This document shows, piece after piece, positions 8,561-21,915 of a stretch of DNA of 64,000 nucleotides. Position 1 is the first letter of the stretch, and each line of letters starts with the position of its first letter. The notes beneath the pieces are model-generated. The model was not told the DNA's origin and did not search any database. It was given only the letters and a program-made list of their open reading frames with translations. Origin of the DNA: Leucaena leucocephala (lineage: Eukaryota; Streptophyta; Magnoliopsida; Fabales; Fabaceae); NCBI GenBank assembly GCA_037074615.1, contig CM073537.1, forward strand, positions 19,487,989-19,551,988. Reading direction: 5' to 3'. A program made the position numbers and the translations under genes.

Positions 8561-11500
8561 CACTTTCCTTCGATTTTTAATTTCATGCCTATGATCTTTT
8601 TTCTCTTTATTAAATATTTTAATTTTTCTCTGTTAATACCATTAGTTCATGTCACTTTACTCTGTTGATATTGTTAATCTTTGTATAGAAATTAATTGTA
8701 CTAACATAGCAAAATTAAAAGATCTATTTAAGAGAGAAAAGGGGATAAGTACCAAATTAAAAATGGAAGAAAAGTATAGATATTAGCAAAGCAGTTTTTC
8801 TTATAAATTATGCCATTTTTTTAAAACCAATACCAAATGGTGCCATCCCCCAAAAAAATCATCCAAAATATTTGGTCATAAATAAAGTGTGTTTTTATAT
8901 GACCTGAAATTAGGTGTGTTTGGTGTTTGCTTTACAATCATGTTGTTACCAATTCAATTCAAGTTGGTATAAAATCAAGTGAATACTTAATACTTTTCTA
9001 GTACTTAATATATGATATAATTATAGAATTAATTTTGGTCATAATTATACGACATATTTTTTATATTTATTATTTTTTTAAATTACCTATATTAATACTC
9101 TATCGACATCAATCAAATAAAAGAGAGTAAGGGAGTTAAAGAATATGATTAAGGTGTTTTAGAAAAAAAAAATATATCATATTAATAAATTTAACTAATT
9201 TATTTAATCTAATTAAATTAATTAAATAAATCATATATTAAAAACTGAAGTAGTATTAAGATACCAAGTAGCCTAAGATTATTTAGAAGTTAAAAATAAA
9301 CCCTAATTAAAGTTAGGGTTCTCAGCATCGAGGGAAGAATCAGAATTTTGGTATAAAATTAAATAATTTATTGATGTTGTTTATTTGGCGAGGTCTGTAT
9401 TTTTTTACTCCACTCTCCAGAAATATACCATCCAAAATATAATTATACTTTTCACTTTCTCCTAATTAATCCTGCCCTTAATTATGAGATTAATTAATAT
9501 ATGTACAGGTGACATCAATTTTACACCTCCTGATTTGTTCTCCCATTTTATAAGCGAGCCACTAAAACAGAACTACTCTAGTGTACCCTAATTTTAATTG
9601 AGTGAAAACACTTTTGGAATATTCAGTGTTATTGAATATATTTTGATCGATATTTTTACATTAAATTCTCATATCATTGTTCAATTACCCAATTGTTAAA
9701 TTAGGAATACCAATAATTAAAAAACAAACAAACAAACAAGCAAACTTGCATGTTAAGAAGATACCTTATGTCTTTAGTTTCTGAAACGATTTAAATTTTT
9801 GGTAACAAAGCATTCAATATTCAATATTATTGACTAATTTGCATGTGAGTTGGCTCTTTTCCATACATGAGGCTAGAAGCCAAGAACTCATCATACCCAG
9901 ATAAGAAATTAAAAATCTAATGATATATTTCTTTGATTGATTAGCTAAAACAACAAGTTGCTTTCAATGTTAAAGGTAAAAATTAGATAATTAATTTATA
10001 AAGATTAAAAGAATAATTATATTAATTATTTAAAAAAATATGTATTTTTAAAATACTTCTTTTAATTATTTATATGAAAAATACTCCTTAATATATGAAA
10101 TAATACTGATAGTTTAAGTAAAAAATAATAAGTTTAAAATAAAGTATGTTAGAATTTTAGATTTTAGATTAAAACAAATTCAACTATGAACTCTTATATT
10201 TTATGATTAGATAGAATATTTTAGTTTTATTTTTTTTTTAAAAAAGTTGAGTTGTGAATTTTAGTGATATTTCAATAAAATATCAACAGATGGTAGATGA
10301 GTGATAAGATAGAACGAGATAACTAAAGGAGAATGCGGGGACAAATCCATCTTCGTTAAGAGACAACATGAGACGATGTTCTTGTGATCCACGAGTCCCA
10401 TAACACAAAACTTCATTCATCATTTGAACCCATTACACGTCTCTATCAATGCTAATTCAATTATTTCCAATAGTACTCCATAATTCAATTAGAGCTACAC
10501 AACCATAAATCATACTCATTCATCCCACTCTTTATTATAACAGACTTTTTTATTTTTTAAAGAAAAAGAAAAGAAAGAAATCAGTGAAAAATCTTATTTG
10601 TGGATTTTATCGGTCAAAATGACCTGTGATCAAGTATTACTTCTCTGTGTGTCTTTTTAATTTTAACTGGTAAAATTTTTAAATGAGTACTTTTCAATGA
10701 TTTAAAAAGAATACTTAAAATTAGTTAATATTTTCAAAATTTTAAAATTAATAGAATCATATGCCAAAGTACCTAGGAATATTCTTACACCTCAAACATC
10801 TCACAAGCAAAGATTCATAAAACATTTAAAAATAAAGGGGAAATATAATTTAAAAATAAGAATGTGGAAATAATAACGAGGGCGTACAGTACAGAAATGT
10901 ACAAATAATAGAAAAGTTAAGAGTAGCGAGGGATGAAATTCCCAAACATGCGCTTGTGTTGTTGTGTACATGTGAAAGCAACCCTCCAATAATTCCATTT
11001 CATCGTTAAATAAATCAAATAATTCCATCCATGTAAGTGGGAACACTGTTATTTTATCACCACCCTTGGGTTCTCACCCACAATATACAATGTTGCATGT
11101 GAAAGGGAATAAATAAATAAATAATTTTAACTACTCCTTCAATAATACAATATTCTTATTCTATAAATAATAAAGGGTATGAATAAAAGTCGAGTGAATA
11201 AGAGAAATATATAGCTAAAGTGTAAATTTATTTTAATTTTTTTTAAGTTTAATATCGCTCTAAAAATTTTAAAATATAACAATGTTGTTTGATCTTATTA
11301 AAAAATTAATATTTTGATGGTAAGGGATAATATTGCTCAATTCTAATATTTTAAGGTAACCTTAAAACTAAAAAAAAAAATTAAAACAAATTTACAGCAT
11401 AACCCTTATATTTATGGGCGAGTGACAACAGATGATAGTGTGTGGGAAGAGGTTTGAAATTTCCAAAAAGATAATGATAATATTGCAGTAAGTGTCGACT

Positions 11501-12480
11501 ATTTTGGTTCCAAGTTCCAAGTGAGCATGTGGGATATTATGATAATGTGGCAAGGTGAAGAGATTGGATTGATTAAATTTGTTGAAACCAATGATGGAAC
11601 ACACATTTTTAAACGCAAGGAAAGCTGTATTGGGAAGCTAACAACACACACACACAAGGATTTATAATCATATCACAATATGTACAATACAATCCAGTGG
11701 TCCCTCTCTTTATTACGTACTATTTCATGTCCAAGTCAACCCATCATTAGAATCCAAGCTGCATTTCACCGGTAGTTGAAGTGTAAATTGATATCATTAC
11801 TGTAAAAATAATAATATATATTTAAATCCTATAAATAATATTTATTAAAAGGTAAAAATTTATTGACCTCTAAACTCTAAAAAAATTAGTCTCAAATTTA
11901 AAATAATTTACAAAATATTATAAATAAGAGCAGACTCGCTTTCTTCTATTTATAAAAAAAAATTCATATTATTAAGTTATAGAGTTAATGGATCAGTCAT
12001 ATTTTATTTATAGTAAAACTTATCCCCTTCTTTTTATGTTTAAATCAGTTGATTCTTTCTAATAATATAAGGAGGGTTAGAACAAGTTTTTAGGATTCAT
12101 AAAATATTTATAAAAATAGCTACAGATTATTCACTAATTATTTGTGTCAACCCTTTTGGTTTCAAGCCACAATTGGGAAGCACATGCATGGTGGTTCCAA
12201 GCACAGCCTGAATCATGACTGAGGATCATTTAGGAATCATGTGTATAAAGAGTATGACTTGTTTTACATTGCTAGCATTTGGAATGTAAAAGAGGTACCT
12301 GAGATTACAGTGATGATCACAGAAGGGGCCCAATGGAAATAAAGAGGGAGCAGGAGAGAAGATGGTGGGGGTTTCAGAACATGAGATCATTGAGAAGAGA
12401 TGAGAGCATCACATGCCTCTGCTCTCAGCCCTGATGCCATGAGATTGGCCTTACCACCTAACAAGTTCTCTCAACTGTGT
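8561..12480. other. AT-rich intergenic region, no gene seen
   Basis: Long AT-rich stretch with scattered short ORFs lacking any family signature. A diffuse MITE-like segment at about 9085-9260 recurs at about 38535-38700. Confidence 0.6.
9085..9260. repeat. AT-rich dispersed repeat (MITE-like), copy A
   Basis: It begins TTAATACTCTAT, passes through a TAATTTAATTAAATTAATTAAATA-type core and ends near a TATATTAAAAACTGAAGTAG segment. The same order of blocks appears at about 38535-38700 on the same strand, so this is a dispersed family. Ends and target duplications are not resolved. Confidence 0.45.
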
Positions 12481-12523
12481 CTGTCCGACTCCATCTTCTT
12501 CGTATTTCCCTTCCTCTGCACAC

Positions 12524-12590
12524 CACGTGTTTGCTTTATTTCCCCAAAGAAAACACCCTAATTTAAGCCCCCATGCCCCATCATCACGTG
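12524..12590. promoter_or_regulatory. two G-box (CACGTG) motifs upstream of the small gene
   Basis: CACGTG occurs at 12524-12529 and again at 12585-12590, about 200-270 bp before the ATG of the 75-residue gene. G-boxes bind bZIP and bHLH factors. Their role here is inferred from position only. Confidence 0.45.
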
Positions 12591-12793
12591 CAATTAGACC
12601 CTGTGGGGCTGTGGACCATGTGCTTCGGCGCAGGCCTCTTACATATCTTCCTTTCAACTTTCTGCCCTACGCCCCTCATCTCCCGGATCTTGCATTTCTC
12701 TCTTCTCCTTCGCCCACCACCTTCCTCTGCATCATCATCATCATATACATTAAGCCCTACTGCCCTATTTCACCTATTCACTGATCCACCACA

Positions 12794-13131
12794 ATGGCCT
12801 CTTGGAAGAAGACCATCACAACCCCTTTCAAAAAAGCCCGCACTCTCTTCAATCATCAGCCTCCAAGGGATTCTCACAAGAAGTCTCAATCAGGTGTGTG
12901 TTTGTGTAATAATCTCAATTTGAGCCTACTTCATGCATGAGTTTTATATCATCATGTGTGTTTGTTGGTTGTATATTGAGTGATTTGGGGTTTGATTTTG
13001 CAGGGCAGGAGAACAGAGGAATGGATCTTCATGGTGAAGTCATGGCTTGTGGTTATGAAGATGTCCAAGTCATGTGGTCTATTCTGGACAAGTCCAAGTC
13101 AACCTCTTCCTGCAATATCAGCTCTTCCTGA
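12794..13131 (+). CDS. small uncharacterised protein, 75 residues, two exons
   Basis: Exon 1 is 12794-12893 and exon 2 is 13004-13131. The donor CAG|GTGTGTG and acceptor TTGCAG|GG give one open frame of 75 codons. The protein starts MASWKKTITTPFKKARTLF, a short basic amphipathic-looking head. It then has a compact conserved-looking core (MDLHGEVMACGYEDVQVMWS, then ILDKSKS) and a Ser-rich end. There is no signal peptide and no membrane segment. I do not recognise a named domain; my impression that other flowering plants have similar unnamed short proteins is unverified. The start was chosen because it is the first ATG before a basic head and has a purine at -3. Two G-boxes lie upstream. Function unknown. 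Confidence 0.72.
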
Positions 13132-15522
13132 TCTATCTCTGATGATCCTGCCCAGAAGAACCGATTTCCACCCAGCAATTAGCAGATGTTTTAGTGTGCT
13201 GATGTTTTAGGTCATAAATTGCAACATACCATATTTTCTAAGCTAGCTTTTGAATGTGGTATGAATGCACTTTTCTCTGTAAAAATAAAAAAGAGAAGAG
13301 AAGGTTCATGTTTTGGTGTTCTTGGGTAGGTGGCAGTTTCAGGCTGTAATTGTTTTCGTAAGATGTTTACAATAGGGAATCCCCATGATTGAGAAGCCAA
13401 AAAATCATGGTGAGATTTTTTTTCTTTTATTATTAAAATCGAAGCTAGATTTTTGTTATGTTGCTTTTGTTATTTCTCTAATTTGTTTCATTCTAGCATC
13501 TTCTCGCCTCTGTCTCTGCCTTATCACTTGTTTATGGTGTATGGGGAGAAGGAAGATAGGATCCCATGGGATCCCACCTCGCATGATTGAAATGAATATT
13601 GTTCTGTTTAGATGATGTTGACGTCATTCTTTAATTCTTTTTCTCGTTAAATGCCTTAAAAGCTCAAGTTTTTTTCTTTCTTCCATGATCTCCTAAACCT
13701 AGTCTTCAGTAACTTTGAGTGTTACGTAATTTGAGCAAATACATGTGATATGGTTGAAGTAAAGAAAAACAATGAATAAAAAATAGAGAAATGAGTTATA
13801 TATATATTGTTTTCGGTGAGAATGTATATATATAAAATAAATGGTCAGTTTTAAAATATTAAAAAGTTTTTGTAGGCTGGATCCGAAGTCCAAGGGAGAT
13901 ATTAGTCACACAACGAAAGATATTTTTTCGTCCCTGCCTTGACAGGATGAAAAGGACGGGTCCGGTTCTAATTAAATGACAAAAATATACGACAAGTTGC
14001 CAAGTTACTTCAAATCCACGCCATGCTCCGTTCAAAGTTAAAACCTTATTCTTCAATAACTTGCTGACTCATTTACTGTGGGTGGAATTGATAAACAGCT
14101 TAGCGGACTAAGTCTTAAATAAGAAAATAAAATAAATCTAATCCTTTTAAAATTACTACTCCACCCCCCCCCCCCAAAAAAAACCTTTTCATTATATTTA
14201 TCTTCTCAGGAAAAAAATTATTTCACACACATTTACATGTCTTTCCCAATTCCAAAACCACATTCAATATAATTTTTTTTTATTTTACACTTATTTTTTA
14301 TTTGATTAAGAGTATGATTTAACACAACTTTCAACTCTCTCAACATAAATATATTTTTCAAAATTTAAACTTAAATTCCCCTTATAATATGAGATTGTTT
14401 AACACTTCAACTTACATCTTATTAAAAATAAAATAATATTTTTAAAGGCATCAAAACCTTGTTAACAATAAATAAGTAAATTTAATAAAATGTATCATAG
14501 TATTTTATAATGTGTGCAATAACAAATACAACGAAATGCACCAGGTATTACCATTACTTGCTTTGACCGTCATTAAATTGGATGGGGTTGGTTAAATTTT
14601 TCAACTTCGGCTTCGAGAAGTATGAGGCCACGGGGTCGGTAAAAAGATTCCTTTTTTCGATGTATATCATGATGATAGAGGTGGGACCAGGATTCATGTC
14701 GAAAAGTTGGACACTAGGGAAGGGAATTGAAAACATGTGAATATATCTAAATATCCCTGACCCCACTGAAACCCATTTCAGGTGGACCCACCCGGTTATG
14801 AAGGCATGAATGAATACAATCACTTTTAGATTGCTTGAGTTGCGAGAGAGAAAACACGAGACCTAATGCCCACCTCAAACTTAGCGGTGAAAAACCATTA
14901 CTTGGAAATAGGAAGTGAAACAGAAACTACTATAACCTGAAGGAGAGATACATAAAAGTTGATCATCGTGGACCAATCTAAACCAGAAGGCATCAATTAC
15001 AGACATACCCATCATGAATTGTGCATCACACCACAGTAACACCAACTACAATGAGTAAGAAGCATCACTACTGACGTGAATATGCGAATCGACATGGGTA
15101 CAAACTACAAACATCACAAGAATTTATATATAATTTGAAATATGCATGCTTCGTACTGAATTAACAGCTCAAGGGGTTTATAGCATGCAAAAATACCTGT
15201 CATTCATCGTTGAATGATCACATAGGCATGTGAATACTATACAAGAGAATAAACACGTGTCACGAATATGTGTGAAAAATACGAGAGGTCATAACAGAAT
15301 GCACCATCAGATGATGTGTGTGATGGTGAGCTGGAGACAATTGCACTATCAGCAATCAACTTGTAATAAAAGTCTCATTTAGAAACGATTTCCATCAAAT
15401 GCAGATGAAGATTTCTGAAAAACATGACTGCTTACCACACGTGTTATTTTATGCCCCTAGTTCACAAACTCAGGTACCGAACCTCAAGTTACTTTCCAGC
15501 AGCTGCTTGAGTTGGCAAGAAT

Positions 15523-15554
<32 letters not shown>

Positions 15555-15788
15555 TAAGGAAGATGCCTCTTAACATTCTAGAAATCACCTACTTTTACAG
15601 ACAATATATTTTGAACTATTACATGTGATAGGCAGAAAGGGACTTAAATAGTTCTTTCCACATGATAGGAGGATAAAGAAAACAATGAGGGACAAGGGTC
15701 TTAGCCTGCACGGGCCATACACATTCCTTTTAATGGTGCATCTTAATCTATTCCTTTGAGAATAAGAAATGACTAATCCTGCACCAAT
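13132..15788. other. intergenic, no gene seen
   Basis: Contains the 3' region of the small gene, a run of C at about 14164-14175 followed by A, and a TA/GA microsatellite at about 15522-15556. ORFs here are short and lack family signatures. Confidence 0.6.
15522..15556. repeat. (TA)n(GA)n compound microsatellite
   Basis: A run of TA dinucleotides passes directly into a run of GA dinucleotides, just beyond the 3' end of the BSH gene. Confidence 0.85.
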
Positions 15789-18506
15789 TCACCTGAAATT
15801 TCTCTCTTTTTTTGCTTCCAGGGCATCGACTTCCTCGTTAGACAGAAGGTCCACAATGGGTTCATATACATCCCACTCCTTTCTTTTCCTGATGCATTCA
15901 AGGAAACAGACAAAGTCTGTCGGATGTTTCATTTTAAATTAACTAAACAATCCTGTCATAAGTACCAAGGTTAAAAATAATATATACACACAACAACTAA
16001 AAGAAAGGCTATGTTTATAAGCAATTCCACAAAGCCTGCCAAGAAAAAATGAAAATGATGAAATATTTGCCAGCCCAAAAAGAAAACAAAACTGAGATAC
16101 AATCCCCAAATTTGTCCAAGTGATATAAGAAACCTACCCTGAGCAAGTTCTGGTGCACAAACTGAGTAACTTCTAAAACCAAGCATATAAGTAAACTCAT
16201 TACATCCTATGATTCACTTAACCACCTAAGAATCATGACTGTATGTGGAGTCCAACATGATAATGAACATGTCAAGCAATAACAAATTTCATCAGAAAGC
16301 TTAAACTGACTCACCGAACAACACTAGATTTCTGACCAAATAACTTGACCAAGTCCACTGCTGTAGTACCTCCTTTACTGTTGATCAATTGATCAACAAA
16401 GAGACAAACGGAATAGTGGATCAGAAACACACATGATGACATGAATATGTGGGATTTGTCACCACAAAATAAAATCTTTCACCAGATCAAATGAGGTATG
16501 AAACGAGTGTAATAGAAACCTGACTGGAGTATATTCAAACCCCCGACGACCCTTCTTGTTCATCCTGCTTTCTCTTGCTGAGGCTACACTTTGAATTGCA
16601 ATCTAAAGATATACATAAATTAAGAGTATGTTAACCCAAATATAACTTTGGAACATGATATATCAATCAAGCAATGAAATAACTGACCTCATAAAGTTGC
16701 TCCCTGATGGCAAAGGCAATAGCAGGCTGTAAAACATGGATGAAAGCATGGATATCTTTTCATCAGATTATTTTAATCATAACACAAAAAAGTATTTCCA
16801 AAGAAAATTAATTTTGGCACCAACCTACATCCTGCTTAATGTAATAGAACAGGAAAAAATTTCACTTAAAACTGGGAGGCATGGAGTTCTAAATTCCCCC
16901 AATATGTCCACAACAGATACAATATAACATAGAGGTATAACATCTCATTACTCCTTCGGTCCTAAATATAAGACCTCGTAGGAGTATGTTTTAATATTAG
17001 GAGATAACTAGATATACTTACTCCAACCTCAGGGTCTTCAATACCCAAATCTTTGCAAAAGGTTCTAGCAAACTCTTCAGGATCACTCTCAAAGTTGTTC
17101 AGGTCCTAAATAGACATATGCATGCAGAAACACGTAAAAGTGCTGCAAATAAAAGTTAAAAATTCATTATTTGAAAGCAAAGCCCCAATCTTACCCATAG
17201 AAACTGGTCCTTTATGAGAGTATGATTTACACGAAGATCAAGCTGTCAAAAAAATAACAAAAGATTTATATAACTGAGCAGACAACATAAAGAAAACGAA
17301 TATAAGCATTCTATTCATTTTATTTGGGCCGCAGAATTCATTCATAAGATGAATGTAGGATCAAATGTTAGAATGTCGAGAAAGAGAGACCTTGATAGGA
17401 ACAATTTTCTCTCCAGCATACATATCCTGTCCTTCATATGATCGGAATTCCGCCAGCTGTGACTGATAACAAAAGTGCAACTTATATTCAACGGTGGGTT
17501 TGGGAAGGGAACATGCATAGAAATGAACATCAGAAAAATGTAGAAAAATTAGCAAGGTATCACGTGGAATTGGAAAGTGCTAGTGACAAGGAAAGGCGGT
17601 ATTGTAATATCTCGTAACTTGAATGGATTGAGCAATCTGTGTAACAAAAGCTGGAGGCAACTTTAAGTCTTTAACTGTCCTTTTTGCAAAGACCACCACT
17701 TCCGAATCGGGATCTATAACATGGAAATTTATGGCATGAATTCATAACAGGTAAAAACACAAGGTGAACATATTAATATACTACTAAACCACTATCATTT
17801 CAAAATACACGCACATGGAGAATTTGTTTGAAGATTTAAAATTAACAGGTGGCATGGGCCTAAACATGGAAAATTCACAGTACCCAAGACATGACCGTTA
17901 CTTTCAGCATGAGTACTAAGCAAGTTTTCTTAACATTGCATACAATGAAGATCAGCAGCAGTAATAAGCCAATTTATCATACACTACCGTTTCTTGAAAA
18001 GTAAGATGACCAGCAGAAGTGATATGCCAAAAATAAACTACAGTACCCACGTCTCTGAAGAAATATTAAGCCAGTAATTGATATAAAAGTTTAGAGTATA
18101 TGTGCCAGAAGTAAAGCTCCAATGTAAAATTAGTCCAGAAAGCTACAGGGAAGCAATTCCCAATTCCCATAGTTATTCTTATTGTTATTTTCGAATAATA
18201 AGAAGAAACTAAATTATAATTGAAAAAGAAAAAGAGGACAACAATTGATAAGGAAGTAACCAAAGCTAAAATAAAGAGAAACTTACCAGAAGGGTTCCAA
18301 GTGAAAGCATCCTTGTATCTCTGGCCATCAATTTCAATATCCAGTCGAATGGGTACCAAATTATCAGCAGTTGGGCTGCGAGTACATTCAACATTTAGCT
18401 GATATAATCCAGAACCGAAAAAGAAACTGTGTGTGTGTTTGTTTGTTTGAACTTACATTCTGAACTTGACGGGGGTTTTGTAGAAGGCAGAAGGAGGCGT
18501 CTTCAT
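15789..18506 (-). CDS. BSH: SNF5-type SWI/SNF subunit (BUSHY)
   Basis: Ten coding exons on the minus strand: 18457-18506, 18287-18375, 17619-17713, 17391-17462, 17195-17242, 17022-17105, 16688-16726, 16520-16602, 16315-16377 and 15789-15888. They add to 723 nt, giving 240 residues, the usual length of plant BSH. The protein begins MKTPPSAFYKTPVKF. It then carries the two SNF5 repeats: NLVPIRLDIEIDGQRYKDAF to QIAQSIQSQL, and GEKIVPIKLDLRVNHTL to EDPEVGPAIAFAIREQLYEI. The end is basic then acidic (KRKEWDVYEPIVDLL, EEVDALEAKKE). SNF5 proteins are core subunits of nucleosome-remodelling complexes in the nucleus. Phase is kept across all nine introns. Nothing suggests a defect. Confidence 0.95.
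16951..16986. mobile_element. tiny Stowaway-like MITE remnant in a BSH intron
   Basis: The sequence TA-CTCCTTCGG...CCTCGTAGGAG-TA has short imperfect inverted ends and a TA on each side, as in Tc1/mariner-derived MITEs. At about 35 bp it would be an internally deleted remnant. It lies in intron 6, next to exon 6. Confidence 0.4.
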
Positions 18507-18924
18507 CAGGGGTTCCCTTTCGCTACTTCAGCCGATTGTTACTGTTGTTTCGATCGAAATTTTGAGTCCCTTTGGGCTGGGTCTAATCAACTGGAGATGC
18601 GCTCAAATTTGGGAAAGGAAGATCTTCCAACTTCATCCGGGCGGGAAGGGAATTAACGGAGAAATGAGAATCCCGCGCCGAGTTTCTGGCGAGGATGGTC
18701 AAATTCTAGAGAAACAAACGAGTAAAGGCGGCCCCATTGTCATTTTTTTTAATGGGCCTAATTGTGCTCTTCTGGAATAATTTATATGCCCACTTGACTG
18801 TCCAAAAATCTTTTTAGGTTTTGGGCTAACTACTCCATGATTATATACACTATTGAAGAACCGGGTAACCAAAAAATATATATATACACTATTGAACAAT
18901 TAAATAATTTAGTAAATATTAACT
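18507..18924. other. BSH upstream region
   Basis: The first 250 bp before the BSH ATG are more GC-rich than the surroundings and are the likely 5' UTR and promoter. I see no separate gene; the short ORFs on the plus strand look like shadows. Confidence 0.5.
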
Positions 18925-19110
18925 AAAATTGGTCCGAGTGATAAATGACTCGATATCACTTAAATGAGGTATTAAATTTAAGTTTTGGCGTATGCAGAAA
19001 ATTCTCATTAGGAGACTCACTTACCATAGCTAGGTACGCGATGCGGTTCGAATCCAGATGTAGTCGGGGCAAAATTATAATAAATTTGGTGGGTAACAAA
19101 AAAAATCGTA
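18925..19110 (+). mobile_element. tRNA-derived SINE, family 1, copy B
   Basis: Collinear with the 8087-8277 SINE: box A-like TGGTCCGAGTG, CTCGATATCACTTAAATGAGG, GTATGCAGAAAATTCTCATTAGGAGACTCAC as separate conserved blocks, GGTTCGAATCC and an A-rich tail. It is clearly diverged from copy A, so the family is old. Target duplications are not clear. Confidence 0.75.
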
Positions 19111-21915
19111 AACAATATAACAAAAAAAATATTCCGTAAACAACTTGGGGTTACCAACAGACATGGATATAGAGAAAGGGTTAGTGTCTCACAACTTATT
19201 AAATTAAAATTTAAATTATCGCTAAATGGATTGGTATAGAGTAACGAGTTGACCTTTCATGATGTGATAGATTAGTATTCGAATTACCATAGGGACAAGT
19301 ATCTATATTTACTACTTCAGAGTGATATGAATAAAATTATCTCTCAATATGAGAATATATATATTCTCTAGTTTTTAATGACTAATTAATTTTGTTAAAA
19401 TGATTAACAAAATTAAATAAATTATTTTAAAATATTTATATTTATTATTTTAATCATACTTATTTGTTTGATATGTAAATTACTCATTTTAAATAAATCA
19501 TATAGTATATATTATAATTAAATAACTTATTTAATATATTTATTATTTCTAAAAAATCAATAGATCTTAATCAACGAGAGGAGGTATAAACTATTGAGCC
19601 GACTCATCATCTGCGTAATGTTGACTTCCACAAAATATACGGAATAATGCTATACAGGGCAGTTTCTCCCACCGTCACCCCTGTTTTTTTTTTTTTTTTG
19701 TCAGATACTCGCAGTAAGTTAAAGTTCGCTGTGATCTTTCTAAAGGCGTATTTAGCTCAATATAAAAAAAAGAAAAAGAAAAGTAGAATTTTAATAATAT
19801 TTCATTTAAATTAATAAAAATAATGAGAGTTGAGCGATTTTAATATTATATTATTTAATTTTAAAAAAATATTTTTATATAAGTAACTATAAGATACGAA
19901 ATAAATATTTTAAATAAAATTATAGATATAATGATTAAAATAAGATAAAAATTTAATTCTTTTTCTAAATTTCTTCATTTTTAGAGGGAAGAATTAAGAT
20001 AGGAGGAGAGGAAAAATCTTTAAAAAAATTTCCACTCCTCCTAAAAATTTGGTGGTGTAAAAAAAAAAAAAGAATAAAATCCTTTCCTTCCTTCTAAATC
20101 TGTTATACCAAACACACTTTAAAACTCTCTACCAATATTACCTTTTTTCTGTTTTATTAAATATCAAGTCCCATTCTCCGTTTTCTTTCATATTAGTGAT
20201 TTTTTTCCCTGTGATACTCTTATTTATTAGGATATTTTTATCTTTATACGTGAAATCTTAACATTAAATAATATTTGGCCAAAAGTATCAGTCCATGATG
20301 TAAAATTACCAAGTAGAGACATTGAATTTTGTATGATGGTAACTTCCGTTTGGCGGTACAATAAGGTTACCCTTTACCTTCAGTAAGTTTACGGGTAAAA
20401 ACTTGAAACAAATTCACCTTTTGATGATTTTGAGAGGACAGCTTTAAAAAATATAAATAAATTGTTACTTTAAAAAAAATTGCCACCTTCTTACTTGACG
20501 ACTTTCTTTTGAAAACAAAAACAAAGAAAGTGCAATAATTTGCAACTAAGTGTTTTGTGAAAGTTAAAAATACTCAGTAGATCAGAGGGAGAGAGATTAA
20601 TTAGTAAACATTGAAATTAATGAATTAGACAAAGGGGGAGAGAGAAAAAATAGAGGGCAAACGAAATTATGAAAGAGAAGAAGGAATAAAAATGATTATG
20701 AAGATAAGGCATCACGATCAGTTGGTGAAACATGGAAGTTGGATGCAGAATAAAAAACAGAGTTCACATCTCAGAAATACAAATGTTGAGTGAGGGGACA
20801 CCACACGTGTATAGAGACAAGATTTGCTCCCATTTTGACATTCTTAAAGCAAAATCTCTGTTGCTGACACGAGCGTGGGAGGCCACCCCCACCACCATAT
20901 TCTTCCCCCACAAAACCCTAACACACAAGCAAAACTCAAGCTCCAAGTTAGGTATATACATATTATATAAATATAATACATGTCGCCTTCCTTTTTCTTT
21001 TTCCCCCATTTTTATGAACCCTTCAAGCACACACTTTTGAGTTTCGGTTTCTTCTTTTTTCCCTGTCGGATTACTTTTCAAGCTTGATTTGTCTCCAACA
21101 CAGTTGTCATTTTAACCTTTTCTTAAGTCCTTAAACTGTTTTCCAAAGGATTATATAAGTTATGTGAACCTCACGACACTTCTCCCAAAGATATTTGATT
21201 CAAACAGGTCATGTGTGAGATAAATTTGAGATTAATATCAATAGGATTACTTTTTATGTATTTAAACTAATGTATTCGAGTTTCAAGGTCGTGAATAGAA
21301 TGACTCATTAGAATTGTTATATTAGATCATTCACTCACAAACGTTTGACGAGAATCAATAGATCAAGAATTCACTTGTACATTGTATCAGATTCCATCTT
21401 AAAATCAAATTCTGTTAAGCAGGATTGTAATGAGTACTTGGTGGGCCTTGCATTTCGGAGACTCTGAATCATTAAATGGTACATATGAGAGAACATGCAT
21501 GTGTAACGTACTTCTCTGGAAGTTCTAGTTGTGCATTATGTGATTCAGAGAATTTTCTCTTCTGCTTCAAGATCATGATGAGATGATGAATTGGCATAGA
21601 ATTTAATGAGTGATTACAGAGTAAAATTGAACTAGATCACCAGAACTCAAAATCCCTCAACATGAAACAGAGTCTCATTAGTCAGAAGCACTGTAGTTAT
21701 ACACTGAAGTGAGATACTATACATCTATAATCATCTTGGTTTATATAACTATCATATACAATATAATTACTCATGGAGGCCACTGGTTTTTCTGGGCAAA
21801 CTCCACTTTTTCCTTTTTCTTAGCCCACCCATTAACTAAGACAAAAATTTATGGACAGTAAAAATTGAGAAGAAACTTGTGGGAAGGAAGAAGAGTTTTA
21901 TGCATAAGAGATTAG
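19111..21915. other. intergenic, no gene seen
   Basis: AT-rich, with a run of T at about 19686-19700. The 20732-21081 area is less AT-rich and is open on both strands, but shows no codon-level or family evidence. Confidence 0.55.

Noticed and set aside
12527..12923. Plus-strand frames of 85 and 116 codons over the start of the small gene
   Set aside because: They are in the 5' UTR or other frames of the 12794-13131 gene and run through its donor site; their composition is low-complexity Pro/Ser/His.
14160..14185. Run of about 12 C followed by A
   Set aside because: Likely a simple homopolymer or sequencing-prone site; no function suggested.
20732..21081. Overlapping open frames of about 100 codons on both strands
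   Set aside because: No domain, signal, splice partner or codon bias. The region is merely less AT-rich, so fewer stops occur by chance.
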